A stretch of 64,000 bases of DNA from Corynebacterium marinum DSM 44953. GTDB taxonomy: Bacteria; Actinomycetota; Actinomycetes; Mycobacteriales; Mycobacteriaceae. Below, one piece after another: positions 39,814 through 48,930 of this stretch. How positions within the stretch are numbered: the first letter of the stretch is position 1; each line of letters opens with the position of its first letter. The notes beneath the pieces were generated by a model. That model was not told where the DNA came from and searched no databases. It saw only the letters and a list, made by a program, of their open reading frames with translations. The position numbers and the translations under genes are program-made. The stretch lies in contig NZ_CP007790.1 of assembly GCF_000835165.1 (NCBI RefSeq), forward strand, positions 1,674,001-1,738,000. Reading direction: 5' to 3'.

Positions 39814-41160
39814 TCAGTCCTCCCAGGCGAGGCTGGCCAGCGGATCTGCCGGCCGAAGATCCGGATCATCGACCGGGAAGGTGCGGGTGAAGCCGGGGCC
39901 GGTGGCACGCGTCTCGAAGCGCACCGACACAATGCCGTGCCCCGCCCCCTGCACCCAGCCGTGCCCGAACTCCGGATGGTGGACATCCTGGGTCGCCCGC
40001 CACCCCGGTTCGCTGGTTTCCGGGACGGCCGGTTCTTCCACGTGGTCGCTCACACCGCTCTCGAAATCGTCGTCGGCGGCGGAGGCGATCTGCCGGTCGA
40101 GCTCCGGGAAGAGCACGTCCTGGCGCGCGGATTCCAGGCCGGAGTAGCTGACCCCCACCAACCGGATGGGCCCCACTTCCTCCGGGTAACGGACCAGCCG
40201 CAGAGCGGTGGCCCGGAGCGTCTCGGGATCGTCGGTGGCGTAGGGCAGGGTCGCGGAACGGGACTCGATCCGGAAGTCCGCCATCTTGAGTTTGACGGTG
40301 ACGGTGCGGGAGCCGCGGCCGTCGAGAAGCAGGCGACGGTGGGCGGCCTCTGCGGCGCGGGTGACGGCGGCGTCGACATCCGCGTGCGTGGTGAGGTCCC
40401 GGAGGTACGTGTGCTCGGCGGAGATCTGCTTCGCCTCGGCCCGGGGGGCGACGGGCCGGTCGTCGATCCCGCGGGCGAGGTTCCACAGCTGGGTTCCGGT
40501 GGCGCCGCCGAGAGAGATCGCGACCTCGCGTTCGCTCAGATTCGCCAGGTCGCCGATGGTCTGCACGCCGATCTGGGCGAGTTTGGCCCCGGTGACGGGG
40601 CCGACCCCCCAGAGCTCGGACACCGGCATCGGATGAAGGATCTCCAGTTGACGGTCCCCCGGGATGACGAACGTGCCGGCCGGTTTGGCGTGGCCGGACG
40701 CGATCTTGGCGTACTGTTTCCCGGAGCCCGCCCCGATCGACGAGGGCAGGCCCGTCTCCTCCCGGATGAGGGCCCGCAGGTCATCAGCCCAGCGGGTGAC
40801 CTCCGCCTCGGTGGCGCCGGCGAGCTCAGCGGGTTCCATGAAGGCCTCGTCAATGGACAGCTGCTCCACGATGTCGACCCTGGAGGCGATCAACTGGAAG
40901 ACGCGTCTCGACGCCGCCTCGTACACCGCCCTGCGGGGCGTCACCAGGACGGCAGAGTAACCGACCAGGCGGGCGGCCTGCTGGGTGGGCATGGCGGAGC
41001 GGGCGCCGAACTTGCGGGCCTCGTAACTGGCGCCCGCGACCACTCCCCTGCCGGACACGCCGGCGACCAGCACCGGCCGGCCCCGCAGGGTGGGCCGGGT
41101 CAGCTGTTCGACGGACGCGTAGAAGGCGTCCATGTCGATGTGGAGGACCCAGCGCTGCAT
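39814..41160 (-). CDS. dinB: DNA polymerase IV (Y-family) with extra C-terminal domain
   Basis: Error-prone lesion-bypass polymerase, 448 residues. Catalytic marks are VLHIDMDAFYASVEQ (acidic D and F steric gate region) and VEQLSIDEAFMEP. A sliding-clamp binding motif QDVLF starts at Q347. Beyond it is an unusual 75-residue tail containing VHHPEFGHGWVQGAGHGIVSVRF, which resembles the tudor-like C-terminal domain of UvrD/PcrA helicases. The ATG at 41160 has AGGA at 8 bases; ATG 41169 overlaps the exporter gene's stop. No LexA box was seen upstream, so SOS control is not indicated. Confidence 0.92.
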   Translation of the reverse strand: MQRWVLHIDMDAFYASVEQLTRPTLRGRPVLVAGVSGRGVVAGASYEARKFGARSAMPTQQAARLVGYSAVLVTPRRAVYEAASRRVFQLIASRVDIVEQLSIDEAFMEPAELAGATEAEVTRWADDLRALIREETGLPSSIGAGSGKQYAKIASGHAKPAGTFVIPGDRQLEILHPMPVSELWGVGPVTGAKLAQIGVQTIGDLANLSEREVAISLGGATGTQLWNLARGIDDRPVAPRAEAKQISAEHTYLRDLTTHADVDAAVTRAAEAAHRRLLLDGRGSRTVTVKLKMADFRIESRSATLPYATDDPETLRATALRLVRYPEEVGPIRLVGVSYSGLESARQDVLFPELDRQIASAADDDFESGVSDHVEEPAVPETSEPGWRATQDVHHPEFGHGWVQGAGHGIVSVRFETRATGPGFTRTFPVDDPDLRPADPLASLAWED

Positions 41161-41165
41161 GGCAC

Positions 41166-41981
41166 TCATCCTGCCGGACGCCGCAGGACGATGGCGGCGA
41201 TGACGAGGACGATGCCGAGCACCTCCGCGATGCTGAGGAGCTGGCCGAGCATGATCGCACCGAGGACCGCCGCGCTCGCGGGCAGCAGAGCCTGCAGCAG
41301 CGCGAAGCCCGCCGGGCCCGCCATCCGCATGACCACCTGGTCGAGGGAATACGGGATCACCGCGGACAGCACCCCCAGGCCGAGGGCGAGGCCGAGCAGC
41401 TGCGTGCCGGGCATGGTGACGTTCTCCGGCCACATCAGCCAGACGAGAGGCAGGGAAAGGACGGAGGCAGACGTGAAACCGACGGTCATCGCGGCGCGCG
41501 GGTCGTCCGTCCCGCCGACGATGCGGGAACCGACCACGATGTAGATCGCCCACATGGCGCCGGCGGCCAGCGCGAACAGAAGGCCGGTGGCGGCAGTCGA
41601 CCACACCGCCCCGGAGATGGTCACCACGCCGACGGCGGCGAGCGCGAGGGCCAGCCAGTCGCGCACCGAACGGGACCCCACCGCGGCGACGAGCACCGGG
41701 CCGAGGAACTCGACGGCCACGGCGGTTCCCAGGGGGAGCCGCGCGATGGCCTCGTAGAAGGTCATGTTCATCCCGAGCGTGGCGACGCCGTACCCGACCG
41801 CCTGCCGGGTGAAGGACCGGGGGCCGGGACGATGGAGCACCAGGAGAATGAGCGCCGCGGCAGCGATGCGCAACCACGCGACGACGACCGGCGGGAACTG
41901 GTCGAACAATCCGACCGCCACCGCCGCGCCCGCATAGAGGCTGAGCGAGGAGGCGATCATCACCGCCGGGGCGGCACGCAT
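41166..41981 (-). CDS. EamA-family transporter (RhtA-like)
   Basis: The 271-residue inner-membrane protein has nine to ten transmembrane segments: AVMIASSLSLYAGAAVAVGLF, IAAAALILLVLH, ATLGMNMTFYEAIARLPLGTAVAVEFLGPVLVA and the second repeat ending LLQALLPASAAVLGAIMLGQ. The GTAVAVEFLGP segment is typical of the RhtA/YddG-type exporters of threonine, homoserine or other amino acids. The exact substrate is inferred. The ATG at 41981 overlaps the ileS stop by one base (TGATG), so it is translationally coupled to ileS. Confidence 0.85.
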   Translation of the reverse strand: MRAAPAVMIASSLSLYAGAAVAVGLFDQFPPVVVAWLRIAAAALILLVLHRPGPRSFTRQAVGYGVATLGMNMTFYEAIARLPLGTAVAVEFLGPVLVAAVGSRSVRDWLALALAAVGVVTISGAVWSTAATGLLFALAAGAMWAIYIVVGSRIVGGTDDPRAAMTVGFTSASVLSLPLVWLMWPENVTMPGTQLLGLALGLGVLSAVIPYSLDQVVMRMAGPAGFALLQALLPASAAVLGAIMLGQLLSIAEVLGIVLVIAAIVLRRPAG

Positions 41982-44900
41982 CAGGCGGCTGCCTTTGTCA
42001 CCGTCGCCTTCGTTCCCTTGACGACGTCGTGGGCTTCGCCGTCCAGCTCCCCGGTGGTGACGTCGAGTTCCAGGGCGAGCACCTCGCCGGCGATGAGTCC
42101 GCGGTGGCGTTCGGCCCACTCCTGCTTGTCTGCGGGGACGGACAGGACGACGGTGATCCGGTCGGAGACCTCCAGGCCGGCTGCCTTGCGGGCGTCCTGG
42201 AGGCCGCGGATGACGTCGGCTGCCCAGCCCTCGGCCTCAAGTTCCTCGGTGAGTTCCATGTCCAGGACGACGAGGCCGTCGAGGCCGTCGATACGAGCGG
42301 TGGAATCCGGGTTGGCGGCGACGAGGCGCTCGGTGTACTCCCCCGGGTTGAGCTCGATGCCGTCGGCAACGACGTTCTCGCCGACCCGCTCGTAGTTTCC
42401 TGCCTTGACCGCCTTGATCACGCGCTGGACGTCGCGGCCGAGGCGGGGGCCGGCGACCTTGGCGTTGACGACGACCTCGAACGTTCCGACGGAGTCGACG
42501 TCGCTGGTCAGATCGACGTTCTTCACGTTGACCTCGTCCCGGATGATGGGGGCGAAATCGGCGAGCTGGGCGGAGTCGGGAAGCGCGACCGTCAGCGTCG
42601 GCAGCGGCAGGCGGTTGCGCAACTTGTGCGACTTGCGGACCGATGAGGCCGCGGAGCAGACCCCGCGGGTGGCGTCCATGGCGGCGACCAGGGCTGCGTC
42701 GGCCGGGATCTGGTCTGCGGAGGGGAAGTCCGCCAGGTGGACGGAGCGCTCCCCGGTCAGGCCCCGCCATATGACCTCGGAGAGCATGGGCAGCAGCGGA
42801 GCGGAGACGCGGGTGAGGACCTCGAGCACGGTGTAGAGGGTGTTGAAGGCCTCCGGGTACTCGGTGTCGCCGGCCCAGAACCGGTCGCGGGAGCGGCGCA
42901 CGTACCAGTTGGTCAGGGCGTCGGCGAACTGGCGGACCGCGTCGGTGGCGTCGGCGATCTCGGCGGCCGCCAGCGACTTGTCGACGTCCGCGACCAGGTC
43001 GTGCAGCTTGGCCAGGATGTACCGGTCGAGCACGTCAGTGGAGTCGACTGACCATTCGGCCGGCTTCGAGGAGTAGAGCTGCAGGAAGGTGTAGGCGTTC
43101 CACATCGGCAGCATCGCCTGGCGCACGCCCTCGCGGATGCCCTGCTCGGTGACGATGAGGTTTCCGCCGCGCAGGATGGGCGAGGACATGAGGAACCAGC
43201 GCATGGCGTCGGAGCCGTCACGGTCGAAGACTTCGTTGACGTTGGGGTAGTTGCCCTTGGACTTGGACATCTTCAGGCCGTCGTCGCCGAGGACGATGCC
43301 GTGGGCGACGACCTTGTTGAAGGCCGGCCGGTCGAAGAGGCCGACGGACAGGACGTGCAACAGGTAGAACCAGCCGCGGGTCTGGCCGATGTACTCGACG
43401 ATGAAGTCCGCCGGCGCGTGGGACTCGAACCACTCCTTGTTCTCGAAAGGGTAGTGGAACTGGGCGAAGGGCATGGAGCCGGAGTCGAACCAGACGTCGA
43501 GGACGTCCGGGACGCGGCGCATCGTCGACTTTCCGGTCGGGTCATCCGGGTTGGGGCGGGTCAGCTCGTCGATGTAGGGGCGGTGCAGCGAGGCGGGACG
43601 GACGCCGAAATCAGCCTCGAGCTCGTCGAGGGAGCCGTAGACGTCGATACGCGGGTAGGCGTCGTCGTCGGAGACCCACACCGGGATCGGCGAGCCCCAG
43701 TAGCGGGATCGGGAGATGTTCCAGTCGCGGGCGCCCTCGAGCCACTTGCCGAACTGGCCGTCGCGGATGTGCTCCGGCATCCACTCGATCTCTTCGTGGT
43801 TGAGCTCGACCATGCGGTCACGGATCTCGGTGACGTTGACGAACCAGGACGGCAGCGCCATGTAGATCAGCGGCTGCCCCGAACGCCACGAGTGCGGGTA
43901 GGAGTGCTCGATGGTCTCGTGGCGGAACACCCGGCCGGCGGCCTTGAGGTCGCGGATGATGTCCTTGTTCGCGTCGAAGACGAGCTGGCCGGCGTAGGGG
44001 GCAGCCTGCTCGGTGAACTTGCCGTCCATGTCGACCGGGATGACCAGCTCGATGCCCAGGGCCTTGCAGGCGTTCATGTCGTCCTCGCCGAAGGCGGGGG
44101 CCTGGTGGACGATGCCGGTGCCGTCCTCGGTGGTGACGTAGTCGGCGGCGAGGACCTGGAAACCGTTGGTCAGGTCCGGGAAGAAGCCGAAGATCGGCTC
44201 GTAGCTCAGGCCGACGAGCTGGGCGCCGGTGAACGTGGCGGCGACCTCGTGGTCCCCGCCGAACTCCTTGGCGTAGTTGCCCACGAGGTTCTCGGCGATC
44301 AGCAGGGTCCGGCCGGCGAACTCAGACTCTCCCCCGGTCTTGACCAGCGAGTAGTTGACCTCGGGGTGGACGGCCAGGGCTGAGTTGGAGGGCAGGGTCC
44401 AGGGCGTGGTGGTCCAGGCGAGGGCGGCGGCGTCGGCGAGCTCGGGGTGGTCGGCGAGGGTCCGCTCGGCCGCGGTGCCCGGGCGGGCGCCGTTGACGGG
44501 GAAGGTCACCGTCAGGGCCGGGTCCTGCCGCATCTTGTAGGAGTCGTCGAGGCGGGTCTCCTGGTTGGACAGCGGGGTGTGCTCTGCCCAGGAGTACGGC
44601 AGAACGCGGAAGCCCTGGTAGATCAGACCCTTGTCGTAGAGCTCCTTGAAGGCCCAGATCACAGACTCCATGTAGGTCAGGTCCATGGTCTTGTAGCCGT
44701 TGTCGAAGTCCACCCAGCGGGCCTGGCGGGTGACGTACTCCTTCCACTCCTCCGTGTACTGCAGGACGGAGGTGGCGCAGTACTCGTTGAACTTGGCCAG
44801 ACCCATGTCCTCGATCTGACCCTTGTCCGTGATGCCGAGCTGCTTCTCCGCCTCGAGCTCCGCGGGCAGGCCGTGGGTGTCCCAGCCGAACACGCGCGGC

Positions 44901-45178
44901 ACGTGGTAGCCGGCCATGGTGCGGTAGCGCGGGATGATGTCCTTGACATAGCCGGTGAGCAGGTGCCCGTAGTGCGGCAGGCCGTTCGCGAAAGGCGGGC
45001 CGTCGTAGAAGACGTATTCGTCGCTGCCCTCGCGCTGGTCGAGGGAGGCCTGGAAGGTGCCGTCCTCCCGCCAGTAGTCCAGGACGTTGCGTTCCATGTC
45101 GGGGAAGCGGGTGGAACCGCTGGTCAGGTCAACTTTGGGGTAGACACCGCCGACGGCGGTTCTCTTCTGCTCGGACAC
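41981..45178 (-). CDS. ileS: isoleucyl-tRNA synthetase
   Basis: It charges tRNA-Ile. The class I synthetase has about 1065 residues with [13 protein letters not shown] (HIGH box) and KMSKSKGNY (KMSKS box), an editing domain in between and an anticodon-binding domain at about 690-1000. This is the longer, eukaryote-like IleRS2-type layout of actinobacteria, an assignment inferred from the motifs and length. The GTG at 45178 is chosen because GAAGGAAG precedes it; the frame is open for 31 more codons upstream, which would run into the T-box. Regulated by the upstream T-box. Confidence 0.95.
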   Translation of the reverse strand: MSEQKRTAVGGVYPKVDLTSGSTRFPDMERNVLDYWREDGTFQASLDQREGSDEYVFYDGPPFANGLPHYGHLLTGYVKDIIPRYRTMAGYHVPRVFGWDTHGLPAELEAEKQLGITDKGQIEDMGLAKFNEYCATSVLQYTEEWKEYVTRQARWVDFDNGYKTMDLTYMESVIWAFKELYDKGLIYQGFRVLPYSWAEHTPLSNQETRLDDSYKMRQDPALTVTFPVNGARPGTAAERTLADHPELADAAALAWTTTPWTLPSNSALAVHPEVNYSLVKTGGESEFAGRTLLIAENLVGNYAKEFGGDHEVAATFTGAQLVGLSYEPIFGFFPDLTNGFQVLAADYVTTEDGTGIVHQAPAFGEDDMNACKALGIELVIPVDMDGKFTEQAAPYAGQLVFDANKDIIRDLKAAGRVFRHETIEHSYPHSWRSGQPLIYMALPSWFVNVTEIRDRMVELNHEEIEWMPEHIRDGQFGKWLEGARDWNISRSRYWGSPIPVWVSDDDAYPRIDVYGSLDELEADFGVRPASLHRPYIDELTRPNPDDPTGKSTMRRVPDVLDVWFDSGSMPFAQFHYPFENKEWFESHAPADFIVEYIGQTRGWFYLLHVLSVGLFDRPAFNKVVAHGIVLGDDGLKMSKSKGNYPNVNEVFDRDGSDAMRWFLMSSPILRGGNLIVTEQGIREGVRQAMLPMWNAYTFLQLYSSKPAEWSVDSTDVLDRYILAKLHDLVADVDKSLAAAEIADATDAVRQFADALTNWYVRRSRDRFWAGDTEYPEAFNTLYTVLEVLTRVSAPLLPMLSEVIWRGLTGERSVHLADFPSADQIPADAALVAAMDATRGVCSAASSVRKSHKLRNRLPLPTLTVALPDSAQLADFAPIIRDEVNVKNVDLTSDVDSVGTFEVVVNAKVAGPRLGRDVQRVIKAVKAGNYERVGENVVADGIELNPGEYTERLVAANPDSTARIDGLDGLVVLDMELTEELEAEGWAADVIRGLQDARKAAGLEVSDRITVVLSVPADKQEWAERHRGLIAGEVLALELDVTTGELDGEAHDVVKGTKATVTKAAA

Positions 45179-45378
45179 TGGACTTCCTTCACTCACGACT
45201 GACGGATGGCCTGCAGGGACGCATCTGCTGCGCGGTACCACCCTGCTTGGGCACGCGTCCGCGCGCCCCACTTCGTTCGTGATGAAGGTATCTCACGGTC
45301 CCACCCGTCCGGTTCTACTGGGCGCTCGACGCTGTTCTTCCGGATGCTCCCCGGTGATGGCCGGATCGTCGCTTCTGA
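45179..45378 (-). ncRNA. T-box riboswitch (ileS leader)
   Basis: The exact T-box sequence AGGGTGGTACCGCG is on the minus strand at 45231-45244. The leader starts near 45378 after a TATAGT -10 (45385-45390). A closing stem CGACG/CGTCG (45367-45371 with 45327-45331) encloses several ATC triplets; the best specifier candidate is at 45343-45345. The segment 45279-45288 (CCTTCATCAC on RNA) is complementary to the ileS ribosome-site region 45186-45196 (GTGAGTGAAGG, one bulge). This points to translational control: uncharged tRNA-Ile frees the ribosome site. Confidence 0.9.
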
Positions 45379-45384
45379 GTGGAC

Positions 45385-45390
45385 ACTATA
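45385..45390 (-). promoter_or_regulatory. -10 element of the ileS promoter
   Basis: TATAGT on the minus strand, with a start site expected near 45378, about 200 bases upstream of the ileS start codon. Confidence 0.5.
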
Positions 45391-45401
45391 CCTCAACGCA
45401 A

Positions 45402-45429
45402 GAACTCCCCGCCGGATGGCGGGGAGTTC
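45402..45429 (-). terminator. hairpin terminator after divIVA
   Basis: Perfect 12-base stem GAACTCCCCGCC / GGCGGGGAGTTC with a 4-base loop, 16 bases after the divIVA stop. The following T-run is short (TTGCGTT), so efficiency is uncertain. It separates the divIVA transcript from the ileS promoter. Confidence 0.65.
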
Positions 45430-45444
45430 CGGGAAACGGGGCGG

Positions 45445-46446
45445 CTAGTTCTGCTTGCCGGCGTCCGCGTTCGGTGCGGCGGAGCCGCGGGACTCCAGCT
45501 CGTCCAGCTGGGACTGGAGCAGGGTCTTGAGGCGGGTGCGGTACTCGCGCTCGTAGACGCGCAGCTCGCTGATGCGGGTCTCCAGGGCCGTCTGCTGCTG
45601 CTTGACAGTGGCCATGATCTCCGTGTGCTTGCGCTCGGCGTCGGCCTGCAGGGCGTTGGCCTTCTCCTCGGCCTGGCGGATCTGGGCCTCAGCGCGGGAG
45701 TTCGCCTGGTTGGTGGTCTCCTCGGCGCGCTTCTCCGCGTCGGCGAGGAGCGCCTTGGCCTTGTTGTCGGCCTCCGCGATCTGCTGGTCGGCGCGCTTCG
45801 CGGCCTCCGCGAGCTGGGCCTTCGCCTTGGTGTCGGCGTCGGAGAGCTGGGCCTTCGCCTTGGTGTCGGCGTCGGAGAGCTGACCCTCGGCGGCGGAGCG
45901 TGCCTCGTCGAGCATCGACTTGGACTCGGCCTGCGCCTCGGAGGTGAGGCGGTCGGCCATCTCCTGGGCGAGGCCCAGGACCTTGGCGGCCTGCATGTGG
46001 GTGTCGGCGGAGGCCGCACCCGAAGCCTGGGAAGAGGCCGGGACCGCAGCCACAGCCGTGGCGGGCTGCTGCTTCTTCGCTGCCTCCGCCTCGGAACGTG
46101 CCTTGTCCGCGTCAGCCTTGGCCTTCTGCAGCTCAGCCTTGGCGGCCTTGGCCTCGGCCTCGGCCTTCTCCGTGGCCTTGCGGGCCTCGCTCAGCTTGGT
46201 TTCGTACTCTCCGCGCAGCTTGGCCTCGATCTCCTTGCGGAGGGCGGCCTTGTCGACGCCGCCGGCGGCGGGGGCGCCGCCGTCCTCGACGCGTGCGCGA
46301 AGGTCATCGTTGTCGTCCTGGAGCTGGGCGAGGGTGTCCTCGACGAGGTCGAGAAACTGGTCGACCTCATCCTCGTTGTAACCCCGCTTGCCGATCGGCG
46401 GCTTACTGAAAGCGACGTTGTGCACATCAGCTGGTGTCAGCGGCAT
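45445..46446 (-). CDS. divIVA: DivIVA / Wag31 cell-pole scaffold protein
   Basis: It organises polar peptidoglycan growth in actinobacteria. It has 333 residues. The N-terminal membrane-binding DivIVA domain reads [37 protein letters not shown] long Ala/Glu/Lys coiled coil covers about 80-320. An 11-residue unit [11 protein letters not shown] is repeated twice in tandem, encoded by an exact 33-base repeat. ATG 46446 with GAAGGGAA is chosen over the longer frame. The tail [14 protein letters not shown] is hydrophilic. Phosphorylation near the N-terminal domain is known in mycobacteria; not testable here. Confidence 0.94.
   Translation of the reverse strand: MPLTPADVHNVAFSKPPIGKRGYNEDEVDQFLDLVEDTLAQLQDDNDDLRARVEDGGAPAAGGVDKAALRKEIEAKLRGEYETKLSEARKATEKAEAEAKAAKAELQKAKADADKARSEAEAAKKQQPATAVAAVPASSQASGAASADTHMQAAKVLGLAQEMADRLTSEAQAESKSMLDEARSAAEGQLSDADTKAKAQLSDADTKAKAQLAEAAKRADQQIAEADNKAKALLADAEKRAEETTNQANSRAEAQIRQAEEKANALQADAERKHTEIMATVKQQQTALETRISELRVYEREYRTRLKTLLQSQLDELESRGSAAPNADAGKQN
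45811..45876. repeat. exact 33-base tandem duplication inside divIVA
   Basis: Two identical units (45811-45843 and 45844-45876), each beginning GAGCTGGGCCTTCGCC on the plus strand. They encode two copies of an 11-residue coiled-coil unit, three helical turns each. No base difference is present between them, so the duplication is recent. Confidence 0.85.
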
Positions 46447-46513
46447 TGGCGTTCCCTTCGAGTTTGTGGTGGCCCGTAAGGCCGGTGCGGTGCGAACCAC
46501 ACGAAGTTGTTAT

Positions 46514-46543
46514 CTATTAATCGTACGTTGGATGCTCGGTCAA
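46514..46543 (-). promoter_or_regulatory. divIVA promoter
   Basis: The -35 TTGACC (46538-46543) and -10 TAATAG (46514-46519) are separated by 18 bases on the minus strand, about 70 bases upstream of the ATG at 46446. A good sigma-A type promoter. Confidence 0.65.
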
Positions 46544-46616
46544 GTGTAACCCCGGGAGGGGCCCTCCGGACGCCGGACACTCTAAATGTTTAGCGGAGGT
46601 TCAGCTTCGCTGCCAC

Positions 46617-46910
46617 TCAGGCCAAGAACACTTGGACGACAATGGCCCGCAGGACCGAAAGAATGATGAACAGCACGATAACGGACATGTCGAGCGAAAC
46701 ATTGCCCAGCCGCAGCGGCGGAATCACCCGGCGCAGGGCCTTGACCGGCGGGTCGGTGATCATGAACAGCGGCTCCGCGATGTAGATGAACCAGCGCGGG
46801 GGCTGGAAATTCCGCGAGAACGACTGGATCATCTCGATCACGATCCGCGCGATGAGGATGAGAACGAAGATCTGGAGAACGACATAGAGGACTGAACCGA
46901 GGAGACTCAC
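46617..46910 (-). CDS. YggT-family membrane protein
   Basis: The 97-residue protein has two membrane helices: LLGSVLYVVLQIFVLILIARIVIEMI and LDMSVIVLFIILSVLRAIVVQVF. Between them is the conserved YggT segment RWFIYIAEPLFMITDPPVKALRRVIPPLRLG. The gene between sepF and divIVA in actinobacteria and Gram-positives is commonly yggT-like, and the protein is associated with division. The GTG at 46910 is preceded by TAGGCT at 8 bases, so it may also have its own leaderless promoter. Confidence 0.87.
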   Translation of the reverse strand: MSLLGSVLYVVLQIFVLILIARIVIEMIQSFSRNFQPPRWFIYIAEPLFMITDPPVKALRRVIPPLRLGNVSLDMSVIVLFIILSVLRAIVVQVFLA

Positions 46911-46918
46911 GAGATCCG

Positions 46919-46924
46919 AGCCTA
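46919..46924 (-). promoter_or_regulatory. -10 element of the YggT gene
   Basis: TAGGCT on the minus strand, 8 bases before the GTG start at 46910. Confidence 0.45.
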
Positions 46925-46969
46925 CTGGTTCAGTCCCCTGAAAGGCAGGCGCCCCGCCGGGAAAGAGGA

Positions 46970-47431
46970 TCAGCGCAGGCCCGCGGCGCGCTCCAGCTCA
47001 ATCTGGCTGAAGTTCGAGCCTTCGGGGGTGATGGCGAAAACCCTGCGGTCGGTCTCGACGTGCTTGGACACGTTGACCATCCGGCCGCGCAGAGCGAAGC
47101 AGAGTCCGGCGGCGAAATCGACGATGCGCTTGTTGTCACCGGGCTCCATGCGGGAGAGGTCGAAAACCACGGCGTCGCCGTCGCGGAAGGGCTCGCCGAT
47201 GTCGGCGGCCTGGTTGTAGGTGGTCACCTCGACGGCGACCAGCTTGGGCTCGGTGTAGCGGGGGCGCTCCTGGTAATCCCAGTCGCGGGTCGGCGCGGCG
47301 GCGGGTGCAGGCGCGTAGGCGGCGGAGCCGCTGGAGCGGTACTGGCGGTCGTCCTCGTAGTAGGCGTCCTCGTGCTCCATGTCGACCGGAGTGAGGCCGA
47401 AGAACTCCTTGGCGTTCCTTATGATGGACAT
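46970..47431 (-). CDS. sepF: cell division protein SepF
   Basis: It anchors FtsZ to the membrane; in bacteria without ftsA, such as this one, it is the main tether. It has 153 residues: an N-terminal amphipathic helix MSIIRNAKEFFGL, a variable acidic/Pro-Ala linker (about 18-60), and the SepF core PKLVAVEVTTYNQAADIGEPFRDGDAVVFDLSRMEPGDNKRIVDFAAG. The ATG at 47431 has GGGAGGA upstream. Adjacent to yggS, pgeF and ftsZ as in most actinobacteria. Confidence 0.95.
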   Translation of the reverse strand: MSIIRNAKEFFGLTPVDMEHEDAYYEDDRQYRSSGSAAYAPAPAAAPTRDWDYQERPRYTEPKLVAVEVTTYNQAADIGEPFRDGDAVVFDLSRMEPGDNKRIVDFAAGLCFALRGRMVNVSKHVETDRRVFAITPEGSNFSQIELERAAGLR

Positions 47432-47499
47432 ATGGTTTATCCTCCCGGGACATATCCCGTTTGCGCAGCTGACACGGGCGTTTCGACGTCTGTTGTTCC

Positions 47500-48204
47500 C
47501 TAGGGTAACGGTCGGGCGCCGAGCACACCAGTACCGACACGCACGATGTCCGAGCCCTGCGCCACGGCGTCCTCCAGATCGCCGGACATGCCGGCCGACA
47601 ACTCCATTGCGCGGCCGAGCCGCCCGGCCAGTTCATCGCACAGCAGCTTGGCCCGGGCGAAGACGTCGGCGGGGTCCGCACCCAGCGGCGGGACCACCAT
47701 GAGGCCGTCGAGCCGGAGGTGCCCGGCAGCTTCGACGGTGTCCACGAGTTCGTCGAGGTCACCTTCGGCAACGCCCCCTCGGGCGGGATCCCCGTCGGCG
47801 GAAAGCTGCAGGTAGACCGGCAGCGGAGAGTCGGACCGCTCCCCCCGCTCCAGGGCCAGGGCCATGCCCCGGTCGAGCGCCTGCGCCAGGCGGACGGAAT
47901 CCACGGAGTGGACGCTGGCCGCCCACCGGGCGACGGAGTTCGCCTTCTTCGTCTGGATCTGCCCGATCATGTGGATGCGGGCGGCGGGTACCTCGGCCGC
48001 CTTCCCGCGGGCCTCCTGTTCCCGGTTTTCCGCGACGTCGGGGGCACCCAGCTCCACGAGAATCTCCACGTCGGAGGCCGGGTGGAACTTGGTCACGGGC
48101 AGGAGCCGGACGCCGGCGGGATCGCGGCCGGCGGCGGTGGCGGCGGCGTCGATGCGCGCGCGGACGTCGGCCAGGTTGGCGCGCAGTTCATCGGTCCTGG
48201 TCAC
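47500..48204 (-). CDS. YggS-type PLP-binding protein (PLP homeostasis)
   Basis: The 234-residue alanine-racemase-fold protein binds PLP but has no racemase partner domain. The PLP lysine is in RLLPVTKFHPA. Other family blocks are AENREQEARGKA, IHMIGQIQTKKA, VHSVDSVRLAQAL, GLMVVPPLGADP, and the C-terminal LSAGMSGDLEDAVAQGSDIVRVGTGVLG. It acts in pyridoxal phosphate balance. The GTG at 48204 overlaps the pgeF stop as GTGA and is preferred; a GTG at 48213 is also open. Confidence 0.93.
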   Translation of the reverse strand: MTRTDELRANLADVRARIDAAATAAGRDPAGVRLLPVTKFHPASDVEILVELGAPDVAENREQEARGKAAEVPAARIHMIGQIQTKKANSVARWAASVHSVDSVRLAQALDRGMALALERGERSDSPLPVYLQLSADGDPARGGVAEGDLDELVDTVEAAGHLRLDGLMVVPPLGADPADVFARAKLLCDELAGRLGRAMELSAGMSGDLEDAVAQGSDIVRVGTGVLGARPLP

Positions 48205-48920
48205 GGCAGCCACACCAGCCCCGCCTGACGCCCCGTCTTCCCCTCACGGCGGTAGGAGAAGAAGTCGGTGTCCTCGATGGTGCAGCGCGGGTCGGCCTCG
48301 ATGTGGGTGACCCCCAGCCCCATCAGCTGCCGCACCAGGCCGGCGCGCACGTCGATGCCGGTCGTGCCCTGCTCCGTGCGCGTGCGCGAGCCGGGAAGAT
48401 GCTTCTCGACGTCCGCGGCCATCTCCGCGGGCACCTCATAGCGCCGCCCGGAGGCTGCCGGGCCGAGCAGCACCTGGATAGTAACGGGGGTGGCACCCAG
48501 TTCGACCATTGCGGCCACGGTGCGCGGGATGATGCCGTTGCGGGCCCCCATCCGTCCGGCGTGCGCGGCCGCGACGACGCCGTTGACGTGGTCGGCGAGC
48601 AGCACCGGCACGCAGTCGGCGGTGAGCACCGCCAGGGCCAGGCCCCGCCGGGTGGTCACCACGGCGTCCGTCGCCTCGACGGGGCCGGGCACGACCGCCA
48701 CGTTGTTGGAGTGGACCTGTTCCATCCAGACGATGTCGTCCGGGGCCAGGCCGAGCACCCCGGCGAGCCGGGCCCGGTTGGCGGCGACGGCTGCGGGGTC
48801 GTCGCCGACGTGGTCGCCCAGGTTGAAGGATTCGTAGGGGGACGACGACGCCCCGCCCGCACGGGTGGTGAACACCATGCGGACGGGGCGGGAAGCCTCG
48901 TTCTCGTTGCGCAGGGACAT
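48201..48920 (-). CDS. pgeF: peptidoglycan editing factor PgeF (laccase-domain protein)
   Basis: The 239-residue protein has the YfiH/PgeF fold. The metal-binding/catalytic set is visible: WMEQVHSNNVAVV (His), LAVLTADCVPVLLAD (Cys) and VAAAHAGRMGARNGI (His). In E. coli PgeF removes non-canonical amino acids from UDP-MurNAc peptides; related proteins have purine nucleoside or polyphenol activity. The location between ftsZ and yggS fits a cell-wall precursor role. The gene follows ftsZ by 10 bases. Confidence 0.93.
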   Translation of the reverse strand: MSLRNENEASRPVRMVFTTRAGGASSSPYESFNLGDHVGDDPAAVAANRARLAGVLGLAPDDIVWMEQVHSNNVAVVPGPVEATDAVVTTRRGLALAVLTADCVPVLLADHVNGVVAAAHAGRMGARNGIIPRTVAAMVELGATPVTIQVLLGPAASGRRYEVPAEMAADVEKHLPGSRTRTEQGTTGIDVRAGLVRQLMGLGVTHIEADPRCTIEDTDFFSYRREGKTGRQAGLVWLP

Positions 48921-48930
48921 GCCCTAGAGG

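Noticed and set aside
41161..41200. SOS control of dinB
   Set aside because: No TCGAAC-N4-GTTCGA site was seen; the gene overlaps the upstream exporter gene and is probably read from the ileS transcript.
47432..47499. Hairpin CGGGA/TCCCG upstream of sepF
   Set aside because: Only 5-base arms, no T-run and next to the ribosome site; not enough to call a terminator or regulator.
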